From an uncultured Porticoccus sp. (GTDB lineage Bacteria > Pseudomonadota > Gammaproteobacteria > Pseudomonadales > Porticoccaceae): DNA of 64,000 nucleotides. Position numbers and translations under genes: made by a program. Every line of letters begins with the position of its first letter. Within the stretch, counting starts at the first letter, position 1. This document shows, piece after piece, positions 52,070 through 60,596 of the stretch. The DNA lies in assembly GCF_913061305.1 (NCBI RefSeq), contig NZ_CAJXST010000006.1, forward strand, positions 124,001 to 188,000. The letters run 5' to 3'. The notes under the pieces were generated by a model. It saw nothing but the letters and a program-made list of their open reading frames with translations. It searched no databases and was not told the origin of the DNA.

Positions 52070-53150
52070 GTCAATCATGCAAAGCTGCCTGATTCGTTTC
52101 CTTCGTGATCCGCAACACAGTGCCGCCAAACTTTCACCTGGTGAATGGCAAATGCTTATTCGTCAGGCAAGACGCAGCAATTTACTGAGCCGCATGACGC
52201 ACCTCGTCGAAACATACGATCTTCTGTCTTTTGTGCCTGAACATCTTCAGCCCCACTTGTACAGCGCCCAACTGGTGTCATCGAGCAACCTCCGTTCGGT
52301 AAAGTGGGAGGTCTTGCAAATTTATACAGCGCTGAGTGAGGCCGACATCCCTTTTGCCCTGCTCAAGGGTGCCGCTTATGTCATGAGCGAGCGCGATGCA
52401 TTTCAAGGTCGCCTGTTTGGCGACATTGATATTCTGGTCAGGGATGAACAGTTAAAAGAGGCTGAAAAGGCACTTATTAAACACGGGTGGTTTTGCACAA
52501 AAATAGACCCCTATGACCAGAAATATTATCGTACCTGGATGCACGAGCTACCGCCGCTGAAGCACCTGAAAAGACAAACAGACCTGGATGTTCACCACAC
52601 CATTCTCCCACCTACTGCCGCAGCAAAACCTGATATCAATAAAATATGGGAGCAGGTGATTGAAGTAAAAGATTATCCGGGAATGTATGTTCTATCTCTC
52701 CAGGACATGATTCTGCACAGCGCCACCCATCTTTTCCATGAAGGTGACTTCGAACAGGGACTACGCGATGTTGTCGACCTGGACGCGTTACTACGTGAAT
52801 ATTCCCTGGAGAATGGCCGCGCTTGGGCCGGCCTGCTCACCCGGGCAGAGACACTCCAACTGTCACGCTCGCTCTATTACGGACTGCGCTACGCCAGAAT
52901 GTTACTTAAAACCCCCGTTCCAGAGGCGCTGACGAGAGAAATTGCCACCCAAGCAGAACCCTTTGGTTTCTCCAGATACCTCATGGACAAGATGTTACTG
53001 AAAGCCATGATGCCAAGCTGTATTGGCCAGAGAACCCATTTACTGGGGCTTGCCCGCTTTATTTTATTTATCAGGTCACACTATCTTCGCATGCCCATGA
53101 GGCTACTGATTCCGCACCTGCTCAGAAAAGCGCTCAGGCAGGAAAAATAA
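52062..53150 (+). CDS. Nucleotidyltransferase-fold protein of the HprK-related cassette
   Basis: 362 residues from ATG 52062. It fits the uncharacterised nucleotidyltransferase group (NTP_transf_5-like): FALLKGAAYVMSERDAFQGRLFGDIDILV contains the GDxDxL catalytic Asp pair, and RQTDLDVHHTIL gives a third acidic residue. The remainder is helical with many basic residues. Such proteins occur beside HprK-related kinases and also in some lasso-peptide clusters. Transfer of a nucleotide to a protein or sugar is possible, but no substrate is known. Last gene of the sigma-54-driven cassette; it overlaps the kinase gene by 8 bases. Confidence 0.75.
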   Translation: MPESIMQSCLIRFLRDPQHSAAKLSPGEWQMLIRQARRSNLLSRMTHLVETYDLLSFVPEHLQPHLYSAQLVSSSNLRSVKWEVLQIYTALSEADIPFALLKGAAYVMSERDAFQGRLFGDIDILVRDEQLKEAEKALIKHGWFCTKIDPYDQKYYRTWMHELPPLKHLKRQTDLDVHHTILPPTAAAKPDINKIWEQVIEVKDYPGMYVLSLQDMILHSATHLFHEGDFEQGLRDVVDLDALLREYSLENGRAWAGLLTRAETLQLSRSLYYGLRYARMLLKTPVPEALTREIATQAEPFGFSRYLMDKMLLKAMMPSCIGQRTHLLGLARFILFIRSHYLRMPMRLLIPHLLRKALRQEK

Positions 53151-53182
53151 GTGTTCTCAGAGCATTGCCCGTCACAGCAAAA

Positions 53183-53383
53183 TCACCGCTTGAGCGAATG
53201 CACAACATACTCAAGCTTTAACAGGCAACTGAAAACCATCGCTGCAACACCGATATTAAACAGGGTCAGTATTTCAAAACCCACAAAGTAGTAACCGCCC
53301 ATCAGACGAATAACGCCAGCGAGCAGACAGATGACCACCCCGGCAATGCCCGCCACCGTGGCTATGTTCGATAGCATCCTCAC
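53183..53383 (-). CDS. Small two-span membrane protein, unknown
   Basis: 66 residues from a GTG (AGGGG 6 bases upstream; the ATG at 53377 has no spacer for that site). Two hydrophobic segments (about residues 8-28 and 35-57) with a short loop containing GGYYFVGFE, and a basic end HSLKR, so both ends probably face the cytoplasm. It is encoded opposite to both neighbours. No family is recognised. The good ribosome site and the coherent two-helix pattern favour a real gene, but proof is lacking. Confidence 0.5.
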   Translation of the reverse strand: MRMLSNIATVAGIAGVVICLLAGVIRLMGGYYFVGFEILTLFNIGVAAMVFSCLLKLEYVVHSLKR

Positions 53384-53487
53384 TTAACGCCCCTCACGTC
53401 ACGTTTAACGACAGACAGGGCTCCTTTATTGTCAACCCAGCCCGATTTTAGTTATAGCGAATAAATCATAAGAGCAAAAGCATTAAG

Positions 53488-53516
53488 TTGCTGATTTTAT
53501 TTGCTCAATTTATACT
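53488..53516 (+). promoter_or_regulatory. Sigma-70-type promoter before the XrtA-associated ATPase gene
   Basis: TTGCTG, a 17-base spacer, then TATACT (5 of 6 to consensus), about 43 bases before the ATG at 53559. An additional poor -24/-12-like match (GGGCTCCTTTATTGTC, near 53420-53440) lies further upstream. Confidence 0.5.
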
Positions 53517-53558
53517 CCGGGGGTTCACAAACTCACAAATACAATTCGGCCAATCCCC

Positions 53559-54776
53559 ATGTACGAACAGTTTTATGACCTCAAGGCCGAGCCCTTCCGC
53601 CTAAGTCCGGATCATCGGTTCTGCTTTAACCACCGCAGTTACGCCAAAGCCAAGGCTTACATGCAGTATGCGTTTCAGCGCGCCGAAGGCTTTGTGATGA
53701 TTACAGGCAAACCCGGCACGGGAAAAACAACCCTAGTCAGTGATCTTGTGGAAAGTCTGCGGGAAGATCAAGTGAATGTCGCCATGCTGGTCTGCACACA
53801 GCTGGGGGCGGACGACCTGCTGCGAATGGTTGCCGATGCTTTTGGTTTGTCTTCCAACACAGACCATAAATCACTGCTCCTGCAACAGCTGACCCGGCTT
53901 TTTGTCAACGACTACAAAGCCGGCAAGCGTGCCCTCCTGATTATTGACGAAGCACAGGACCTCTCCACAGCAGCACTGGAGGAGCTTCGATTGCTCACCA
54001 ACTTGCAGATGAGCCGACAACCACTGCTACAGATTTTTCTTTTGGGCCAGGAAGAGCTCAGGGGTATCGTTCAGCAACCGAATATGGAGCAAGTGCACCA
54101 GCGACTCGTGGCCGCCTGCCATTTGGCATCCCTGAATGAGGAGGAAACCAAGGGTTACATCAAACACAGGTTGAATCAGGTTGGCTGGAAAGGAGACCCG
54201 GCTATCAGTAATGCCATTTACCCAGTGATCCACAAAGTCAGCGAGGGGATCCCTCGCCGCATCAACATGATCTGCAGTCGACTTTTTTTACATGCCTGCG
54301 TTGAAGAGTTGCACAAAATCAGCATCAACGACGCCAAGATTGTATTGGGTGAAATAGATCAGGAGCAGCTGACATCAAAGGCCATGCTTCCCGATCTCGA
54401 CTTTGCTGTTCAGGACACCTACGATACCCCGCCCCAGGTGACACCTGTGGCCGTTAGCGACACTAAAAAAAAAGTAATTGATATCTCGGACACCGCTCGC
54501 AGGACCCCACCAGCCCAGGCACCTCAAGCGGGGCTGGCTGTCCAGCCAAAACCCGAGGAAGCCCCCCCAAGCAAAGAGAACCTCTTTCAGGCAAGGGAAC
54601 TAACCCAAACTGAGGCATACCGCGGGCCCGATTCAAGAAAAGGTGAAAGGCGCTCTTTCACTGATCCCCGCCAGGAAGTCCGATACGAACCGGGGAAAAA
54701 AGACCGACGCCAAAGCCCCGGACGCCGCAAGGAAGACAAAGAAGTACAAAAACGTCCCTGGCAATTCTGGATTTAA
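53559..54776 (+). CDS. XrtA/PEP-CTERM system-associated ATPase (ExeA-like)
   Basis: 405 residues. The N-terminus MYEQFYDLKAEPFRLSPDHRF is typical of ExeA/MshM-like AAA ATPases and of the XrtA-associated group (TIGR03015-type). Walker A GKPGTGKTT at 50-58, Walker B ALLIIDEAQDL, and the sensor region GIPRRINMICSRL are visible. After about residue 275 comes a low-complexity tail rich in Pro, Lys and Arg, ending with a Trp-Gln-Phe-Trp-Ile cluster. Its role in the system is unknown; ExeA-like ATPases help assemble secretion machines. It stands alone behind its own promoter after the HprK-related cassette. Confidence 0.88.
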   Translation: MYEQFYDLKAEPFRLSPDHRFCFNHRSYAKAKAYMQYAFQRAEGFVMITGKPGTGKTTLVSDLVESLREDQVNVAMLVCTQLGADDLLRMVADAFGLSSNTDHKSLLLQQLTRLFVNDYKAGKRALLIIDEAQDLSTAALEELRLLTNLQMSRQPLLQIFLLGQEELRGIVQQPNMEQVHQRLVAACHLASLNEEETKGYIKHRLNQVGWKGDPAISNAIYPVIHKVSEGIPRRINMICSRLFLHACVEELHKISINDAKIVLGEIDQEQLTSKAMLPDLDFAVQDTYDTPPQVTPVAVSDTKKKVIDISDTARRTPPAQAPQAGLAVQPKPEEAPPSKENLFQARELTQTEAYRGPDSRKGERRSFTDPRQEVRYEPGKKDRRQSPGRRKEDKEVQKRPWQFWI

Positions 54777-54823
54777 TGGCCTGGCACCCCATTATTCCAC
54801 CCCACCGAGTGTTATGTTTTTCG

Positions 54824-54829
54824 TATAAT
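54824..54829 (+). promoter_or_regulatory. Possible -10 box for the aminotransferase gene
   Basis: TATAAT about 80 bases before the GTG start at 54910; no recognisable -35 box at the right distance. Confidence 0.3.
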
Positions 54830-54909
54830 CACTCGAACACTGCGAATGTATCTATTCCGCATCCGCAGCACCCAAAACTTCACCCCCAACCCCGTCAAGA
54901 GGAATCCCC

Positions 54910-56187
54910 GTGTACGTCGAACAAGCAGACCGTCAACAGTTGCAACGCTGGCAAGAAGAGCTTTCTGCCAACCACCGGAGCTTTGTCTCCAGCAAGCTTA
55001 ATCTCGATCTGACCCGGGGCAAGCCCTCAGCGAACCAATTATCATTGGCCGATCCGCTGGATGGTATCCTGCAGGGAGACTATGTTTCGGACGAAGGTGT
55101 GGATACCCGCAATTACGGCGGACTGGACGGCTTGCCGGCCATGCGCCAACTGGCGGCAGAGATCCTCGGCGCAACACCTGACGAAATCATGGTGGGGGGC
55201 AATAGCAGCCTGACCCTGATGTATTTCAGCGTCCTGTATGCCTGGCAGTTTGGCTTGAGCGGACCCGAGTCGGCCTGGCGACATGAAGAGACCATCAAGT
55301 TTCTCTGCCCGGTACCCGGTTATGACCGCCACTTTGCCATCTGCGAGGAGTTTGGCATTGAGATGGTCAACGTGCCGATGAATGACGGCGGCCCGGATAT
55401 GGACGCAGTGGAAGCCCTGGTCCGCAATGACACCAGCATCAAGGGGATCTGGTGTGTACCCAAGTACTCCAATCCCACCGGCTGTATTTATAGCGTCGAC
55501 ACCATCGAACGGCTGGCCAGATTGGGTACTATCGCGGCCACGAACTTCCGGGTCTTCTATGACAACGCCTACGCAGTTCACGACCTTATGGATGAACCTG
55601 CCCAACTGGCCAATATCCGGGCGTTCTGTGAAAAACATGGCACCGAAAATAGCGTGCTGCAATTCGGATCGACCTCCAAGGTGACTTTCGCCGGTGCTGG
55701 CGTGGCCTTCATGGCGGCCAGCAAAACGAATTTAAGTGCCATGAAAAAGCATCTGGGAATTGCTACTATCGGGCCGGACAAGGTCAACCAGCTCCGGCAT
55801 CTGAAGATGATTGGCACTATGGCGGAACTGCGCAACCACATGGCCCGACATGCCGAACTGCTGCGACCGCGCTTTGCCTGTGTCCTGAAACACCTTGAGG
55901 AAAACTTCCGCGATTCTGACCTGGGAGAATGGAGTTCACCCGATGGCGGTTACTTTATTTCTTTCGATACCCGCCCCGGGCTGGCCAACGCCGTCATCCA
56001 GCTGGCTGCAGAAGCGGGGGTCAAACTCACCCCGGCAGGCGCCACCTTCCCTTACGGCAAAGACCCGGACGATAAAAATATCCGGCTGGCACCGTCATTC
56101 CCCACCGTGGAGGATATTGATCGCGCCATGGCCGTCTTCTGTAATGCCGTGAAATTGGCCTCTGTGAACCAACAACTTGAGGCCTAA
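54910..56187 (+). CDS. PLP-dependent aminotransferase, aspartate-type (MocR/Asp_aminotransf-like)
   Basis: 425 residues from a GTG with AGGA 6 bases upstream. It belongs to fold-type I aminotransferases of the less-known aspartate aminotransferase-like group: NLDLTRGKPSANQL, the dimer/PLP region VGGNSSLTLMY, CVPKYSNPTGCIYS with the conserved Asn-Pro-Thr-Gly, FYDNAYAVHDL with the PLP-ring Asp/Tyr, and Lys257 in QFGSTSKVTFAGAG as the Schiff-base lysine. The C-terminus has RLAPSFP with the carboxylate-binding Arg. It would transfer an amino group between an amino acid and a 2-oxoacid, aspartate being likely. Housekeeping gene; followed by a clear terminator. Confidence 0.88.
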   Translation: MYVEQADRQQLQRWQEELSANHRSFVSSKLNLDLTRGKPSANQLSLADPLDGILQGDYVSDEGVDTRNYGGLDGLPAMRQLAAEILGATPDEIMVGGNSSLTLMYFSVLYAWQFGLSGPESAWRHEETIKFLCPVPGYDRHFAICEEFGIEMVNVPMNDGGPDMDAVEALVRNDTSIKGIWCVPKYSNPTGCIYSVDTIERLARLGTIAATNFRVFYDNAYAVHDLMDEPAQLANIRAFCEKHGTENSVLQFGSTSKVTFAGAGVAFMAASKTNLSAMKKHLGIATIGPDKVNQLRHLKMIGTMAELRNHMARHAELLRPRFACVLKHLEENFRDSDLGEWSSPDGGYFISFDTRPGLANAVIQLAAEAGVKLTPAGATFPYGKDPDDKNIRLAPSFPTVEDIDRAMAVFCNAVKLASVNQQLEA

Positions 56188-56200
56188 GCGCCTGACATCA

Positions 56201-56228
56201 AAAAAGGGCAGCTTGCGCTGCCCTTTTT
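56201..56228. terminator. Bidirectional rho-independent terminator
   Basis: A perfect 12-base stem AAAAAGGGCAGC / GCTGCCCTTTTT around TTGC, giving a T-run on either strand. It lies between the ends of the aminotransferase (plus) and DUF1820 (minus) genes. Confidence 0.9.
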
Positions 56229-56252
56229 ATTCAAGATACAGGCCCCTCTTAA

Positions 56253-56594
56253 CTAGCGATCACTTTTTGGCTTGGGGGCAAGACCCGGATAGGGGAAAGG
56301 GGTGACATTACCGGCGCCGCCCTTTGCCTCAATAATTTTGCAGGAACCTTCTTTTTCCACTTCATCAATGCGCACGACAGAATGCAGCGGAATAAAGCTC
56401 CGCTTGATGGAGGAAAACTCGTTCTTCAGTTTTTCTTCAGAAGGGTCGACAATCATCTGGGAGCGTTCGCCAAACACAAACTCCTCGACTTCCAGAAAGC
56501 CCCACAAATCACTCTGGTATACCTGCCGGGCATAGATTTCGTACACCTGACCCTGATTGAAAAATACAATTTTGTAAATGGGGGTTGATGCCAT
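56253..56594 (-). CDS. DUF1820 family protein
   Basis: 113 residues. It matches the small conserved DUF1820 family of Gammaproteobacteria: PIYKIVFFNQGQVYEIYARQVYQSDLWGFLEVEEFVFGE, then DPSEEKLKNEFSSIKRSFIPLHSVVRIDEVEKEG, ending in a Pro-rich tail. Function is unknown. Lacks membrane spans, so cytoplasmic. It is transcribed opposite to miaB, from which it is separated by about 150 bases. Found in similar positions near miaB in related genomes as far as I recall. Confidence 0.85.
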   Translation of the reverse strand: MASTPIYKIVFFNQGQVYEIYARQVYQSDLWGFLEVEEFVFGERSQMIVDPSEEKLKNEFSSIKRSFIPLHSVVRIDEVEKEGSCKIIEAKGGAGNVTPFPYPGLAPKPKSDR

Positions 56595-56743
56595 ACAGGT
56601 TGCCTGTTCACCGATTTATCAAGGGCGCGAAAGAATACCACAATCTGCACAAATTTCACCCAATCAGACCACCCCCTGTGGGATTCACCCCCGACGACCG
56701 CTATACTGTGCGGCCGCGTCAAGTGTATCCATAACCAGCATTT

Positions 56744-58108
56744 ATGTCCGAGCCAAAAATCAAAAAACTGCACATAGTCACTCACGGTTGCCAGATGAAT
56801 GAGTACGATTCATCGCGGATGCGCGATCTGCTGGGCGACAGCCATCAGATGGTGGTGACAGACAACCCGGAAGAAGCCGACGTACTGTTGCTGAACACCT
56901 GCTCTATCCGGGAAAAAGCCCAGGAAAAGGTTTTTCACCAGCTCGGCCGCTGGAAACACCTCAAAGCCCGCAATCCGGAACTGGTCATCGGGGTTGGCGG
57001 CTGTGTCGCCAGTCAGGAGGGTGACGCCATTGCCAGGCGCGCACCTTTTGTGGATCTGGTGTTTGGTCCCCAGACATTGCACCGGTTGCCGGAAATGCTG
57101 GCCGAAAGGAAGCAGCAAGACGGCACCACCATCGTCGATATCAGCTTCCCGGAAATTGAGAAATTTGACCGACTGCCTCAGCCGGAGGCCGACGGTGTCA
57201 CTGCTTTCGTTTCGATTATGGAAGGCTGTTCCAAATACTGCACCTTCTGTGTTGTACCCTATACAAGAGGTGAGGAGGTCAGCCGCCCGGCTGCGGATGT
57301 ACTCGCAGAAGTGGCTCATCTCGCCGGCCAGGGCGTCCGGGAAGTCAATTTGCTGGGACAGAATGTCAATGCCTACCGCGGCACCATGCCCGACGGAAAC
57401 CTCTGCGACCTGGCGGAGCTGATTGGCTATGTGGCGGGGATTGAAGGCATTGACCGCATTCGCTATACCACCTCCCACCCGGTGGAGTTTTCAGACAGTC
57501 TCATTGCGGCCTATGCCGAAGTACCCGAGCTGGTCAGTCACCTTCACCTGCCGGTACAAAGTGGTTCGGACCGGATTCTGGCGGCAATGAAGCGCGGCCA
57601 TACCGTGCTGGAATACAAATCAAAAATTCGCAAGCTGCGTCGGATCCGACCGGACATCAGTATTTCATCGGACTTCATCATTGGTTTTCCCGGTGAAACA
57701 GAGAAGGATTTCGAGGATACCCTCAAGCTGATTCAGGATATCGGCTTTGATCACAGCTTCAGCTTTGTGTACAGCGCCCGGCCGGGCACGCCGGCAGCGG
57801 ATCTGCCCGATAGCACGCCCGAAAGCATCAAGAAGCAACGACTGCAAATCCTGCAAAGCCGGATCAGCCAGCATGCCACAGCTATTAGCGAGCAAATGGT
57901 CGACACAGAACAGACTATCCTGATCACCGGCATTTCAAGGAAAGATCCCGGTCAATTGCAGGGTCGCACCGAAAACAACCGGGTCGTCAATTTTCCAGCC
58001 ACCGACCATCAACTGATAGGTACGTTTGCCAGGGTGAGCATTATCGAGGCGCTGCCCAATTCACTGCGCGGACGCCTGATCGCTGCTACGGAGAACACTG
58101 CAGCATAA
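56744..58108 (+). CDS. miaB: MiaB, tRNA-2-methylthio-N6-isopentenyladenosine synthase
   Basis: 454 residues of the radical SAM methylthiotransferase family. The N-terminal domain holds the three auxiliary-cluster cysteines ([36 protein letters not shown]). The radical SAM motif [15 protein letters not shown] (CxxxCxxC) follows, then the substrate and TRAM region (ending [16 protein letters not shown]). The enzyme adds the methylthio group to i6A37 of tRNAs. First gene of the conserved miaB-ybeZ-ybeY-corC-lnt-leuS group. TATACT at 56702-56707 may be its -10 box; no -35 box seen. Normal length. Confidence 0.96.
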   Translation: MSEPKIKKLHIVTHGCQMNEYDSSRMRDLLGDSHQMVVTDNPEEADVLLLNTCSIREKAQEKVFHQLGRWKHLKARNPELVIGVGGCVASQEGDAIARRAPFVDLVFGPQTLHRLPEMLAERKQQDGTTIVDISFPEIEKFDRLPQPEADGVTAFVSIMEGCSKYCTFCVVPYTRGEEVSRPAADVLAEVAHLAGQGVREVNLLGQNVNAYRGTMPDGNLCDLAELIGYVAGIEGIDRIRYTTSHPVEFSDSLIAAYAEVPELVSHLHLPVQSGSDRILAAMKRGHTVLEYKSKIRKLRRIRPDISISSDFIIGFPGETEKDFEDTLKLIQDIGFDHSFSFVYSARPGTPAADLPDSTPESIKKQRLQILQSRISQHATAISEQMVDTEQTILITGISRKDPGQLQGRTENNRVVNFPATDHQLIGTFARVSIIEALPNSLRGRLIAATENTAA

Positions 58109-58212
58109 ATGACGGCGCTGGCAAATACCTGCAAACCTCACTCAAAACTGTTTTCAGGCCCTAATAAAGGTTATATGCTTGCCCTACATGCGTAGCCGCA
58201 GAGGGCGGCCTA

Positions 58213-59253
58213 TTGGAAAATTTGAATATTCAGACTGCAACACAGACCATCACGCTGGAACCCAGCGACACCCGTCGCCTAGCAACACTCTGCGGGCAAT
58301 TCGACGAACATCTCAGGCACATCGAACAGCGGCTGAAAATCGAGATTCGCAACCGAGGTAATACATTCGCCCTGTTCGGCGACCACGCCGCGGCTGATGT
58401 GGCTGGGCAACTTCTCCATCACCTTTATCAGGAAACCGGTCGCAGCCGTGAGCTGACACCCGACCACATTCATCTCGCCATTCAACAATCCACCGCCGGA
58501 ATGCCTATGGAACACTATGCGACCACGACTCCAGCAGACAGCAATGTCGCCGAGACAGAGAACGCTACAACACAGACGGTCATCCGCACCAAAAAAGGCA
58601 ATATCAAACCCAGAGGGCTCAGCCAGCAACGCTATGTGCGGGCCGTGCAGACCCACGATATCAATTTTGGAGTAGGGCCTGCCGGGACCGGCAAGACCTA
58701 TCTGGCGGTAGCCTGCGCGGTGGAGGCGCTACTGAGAGACGAAGTGGAACGCATTCTACTGGTGCGTCCTGCCGTCGAAGCCGGCGAAAAGCTCGGTTTT
58801 TTGCCCGGGGACCTGAGCCAGAAGGTGGACCCCTATCTGCGCCCACTCTACGACGCGCTGTATGAAATGCTCGGCGTTGAAACCGTGGCCAAACTGATTG
58901 ACCGGAGTGTCATTGAAGTAGCACCGCTGGCCTACATGCGCGGTCGCACCCTGAACAACTCTTTCATTATTCTCGACGAGAGCCAGAACACCACCAGGGA
59001 ACAAATGAAGATGTTCCTCACCAGAATCGGTTTCAGCTCCACCGCGGTGATTACCGGGGACACCTCCCAGATCGACCTGCCCCGACCCAGTCACTCCGGA
59101 CTGCTTCACGTCTGCAAGGTGCTCAAGGACGTCGAGGATATCAGCTTTACGTTTTTCGGCTCGAAGGACGTGGTTCGCCACCCGCTGGTACAGCAGATTG
59201 TCGATGCCTATGATGTCTTCGAACAGGAAGAGGCCAAAGACTCGCCCCAATGA
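58213..59253 (+). CDS. ybeZ: YbeZ, PhoH-like ATPase
   Basis: 346 residues from a TTG; no in-frame ATG is near, and GAGGG precedes it at a good distance. A PhoH-like P-loop ATPase: FGVGPAGTGKTYLAVACAVEALL Walker A, RILLVRPAVEAGEKLGFLPGDLSQKVDPYLRPLYDAL, SFIILDESQNTTREQMKMFLTRIG (Walker B/DEAQN-like) and TGDTSQIDLP. YbeZ acts with YbeY in 16S rRNA 3'-end maturation. It overlaps ybeY by 4 bases. The family-typical N-terminal KH-like segment is present from residue 10 to 90. Confidence 0.95.
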   Translation: MENLNIQTATQTITLEPSDTRRLATLCGQFDEHLRHIEQRLKIEIRNRGNTFALFGDHAAADVAGQLLHHLYQETGRSRELTPDHIHLAIQQSTAGMPMEHYATTTPADSNVAETENATTQTVIRTKKGNIKPRGLSQQRYVRAVQTHDINFGVGPAGTGKTYLAVACAVEALLRDEVERILLVRPAVEAGEKLGFLPGDLSQKVDPYLRPLYDALYEMLGVETVAKLIDRSVIEVAPLAYMRGRTLNNSFIILDESQNTTREQMKMFLTRIGFSSTAVITGDTSQIDLPRPSHSGLLHVCKVLKDVEDISFTFFGSKDVVRHPLVQQIVDAYDVFEQEEAKDSPQ

Positions 59254-59738
59254 AGCTTCAGCTCGATATCGAAAACACCTATGGCAAAGCGGGCTGGATA
59301 CCGGACAGAAAACAGATACGCTGCTGGGCTACAGCAGCTCTGTCCAACGCCCGACAGACGGCCGAATTGGGCGTGAGAATTGTCGGTGAGGCAGAGTGTG
59401 CCGAGCTGAACCAACGTTATCGTCACAAACCAGGTTCCACCAATGTGTTGTCTTTCCCGGCCGATTTGCCGCCGGATTTGGAGCTTCCGCTGCTCGGTGA
59501 CCTGGTCATCTGTGCACCAGTGGTCGAGCGCGAAGCCGCCGAGCAGCACAAACCCGTCGAGGCACATTGGGCGCATATGCTGGTTCACGGCTGCCTGCAT
59601 TTGATCGGCTACGACCATATTGAAGATAATGATGCAGATATAATGGAAGCCCTTGAAACCCGTATACTGACGAAGCTGGGGTTTTCACCACCCTACCAAC
59701 AGAATGATGCTCCGGAGCAGCAGATATTTCATGACTGA
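59250..59738 (+). CDS. ybeY: YbeY, rRNA maturation endoribonuclease
   Basis: 162 residues. The zinc-binding signature HMLVHGCLHLIGYDH (H-x3-H-x5-H) is intact near residue 110-125. The N-terminal region with LNQRYRHKPGSTNVLSFP is diagnostic. YbeY processes the 3' end of 16S rRNA and aids ribosome quality control with YbeZ. ATGA overlap at the 5' end with ybeZ, and an 8-base overlap at the 3' end with corC. Normal length. Confidence 0.95.
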   Translation: MKLQLDIENTYGKAGWIPDRKQIRCWATAALSNARQTAELGVRIVGEAECAELNQRYRHKPGSTNVLSFPADLPPDLELPLLGDLVICAPVVEREAAEQHKPVEAHWAHMLVHGCLHLIGYDHIEDNDADIMEALETRILTKLGFSPPYQQNDAPEQQIFHD

Positions 59739-60567
59739 TGACGACTTGAACGGCACCCAGGAGAAATCCTGGTTAGGCAAACTGGCTACAGCCTTTTCCT
59801 CTGAGCCACAATCGCGGGAGGAGCTGGCGAACACCCTGCGCTCCGCCTACGACAACGGCATAATTGATCACGATGCGCTGGAAATTATTGAGGGAGCACT
59901 GCATGTCTCCGACCAGCAGGTACGGGAAATCATGATCCCCCGCACTCAAATGGTCGTCATTCAGCAAAATACCAGCCTTGAAGAACTTCTCCAACTGGTC
60001 ATCGAATCCAGTCATTCCCGCTTCCCGGTGATCGGTGACAACGCCGATGATATTGTCGGCATTCTGCTGGCCAAGGAACTATTACCGCTGCTACTGAGCG
60101 GCCGAGAAGATTTCGAGATTGCCAAAGTGATCAGACCCGCCACCATTATCCCCGAGAGCAAGCGGCTGAATGTACTGTTGCGGGAATTCCGCGAGCAGCG
60201 CTATCACATGGCCATCGTCATTGACGAATATGGCGGTATTGCCGGGTTGATCACCATTGAAGATATTCTCGAGGAAATTGTCGGCGACATCGAAGATGAG
60301 ACCGATGAGGATGAAGACACCATGATTCGTCCCCAACAGGACAACAGCTATCTGGTGGATGCCCTGACACCCATTGAGGATTTCAATGAATTTTTCGATG
60401 TCGGGATCAGTGACGAGGAATTCGACACCATAGGCGGCATTATCGTCCAGGCCTTTGGCCGCATGCCCAAAGTCGATGAAACCATCGAAGTGGACAATTT
60501 CGACTTTCGCGTTGCGGAGGGCGACAACCGGCAGGTCAAATTGCTCGAGTTGCGAATTAAAGCCTAG
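59731..60567 (+). CDS. corC: CorC/YbeX, CBS-domain HlyC/CorC family protein
   Basis: 278 residues from ATG 59731, chosen over 59704 because it fits the family start MTDD-DLNGTQEKSWLGKL. Two CBS domains (QVREIMIPRTQMVVIQQN..., and VIRPATIIPESKRLNVLLREFREQRYHMAIVIDEYGGIAGLITIEDILEEIVGDIEDE) are followed by the CorC_HlyC domain (about 205-275). In E. coli YbeX is implicated in Mg/Co homeostasis and ribosome metabolism. The protein has no membrane spans, so it is a soluble partner. Conserved operon position before lnt. Confidence 0.94.
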   Translation: MTDDDLNGTQEKSWLGKLATAFSSEPQSREELANTLRSAYDNGIIDHDALEIIEGALHVSDQQVREIMIPRTQMVVIQQNTSLEELLQLVIESSHSRFPVIGDNADDIVGILLAKELLPLLLSGREDFEIAKVIRPATIIPESKRLNVLLREFREQRYHMAIVIDEYGGIAGLITIEDILEEIVGDIEDETDEDEDTMIRPQQDNSYLVDALTPIEDFNEFFDVGISDEEFDTIGGIIVQAFGRMPKVDETIEVDNFDFRVAEGDNRQVKLLELRIKA

Positions 60568-60596
60568 CCCAGCCGTCTGTTCGGGACCACAATCCA

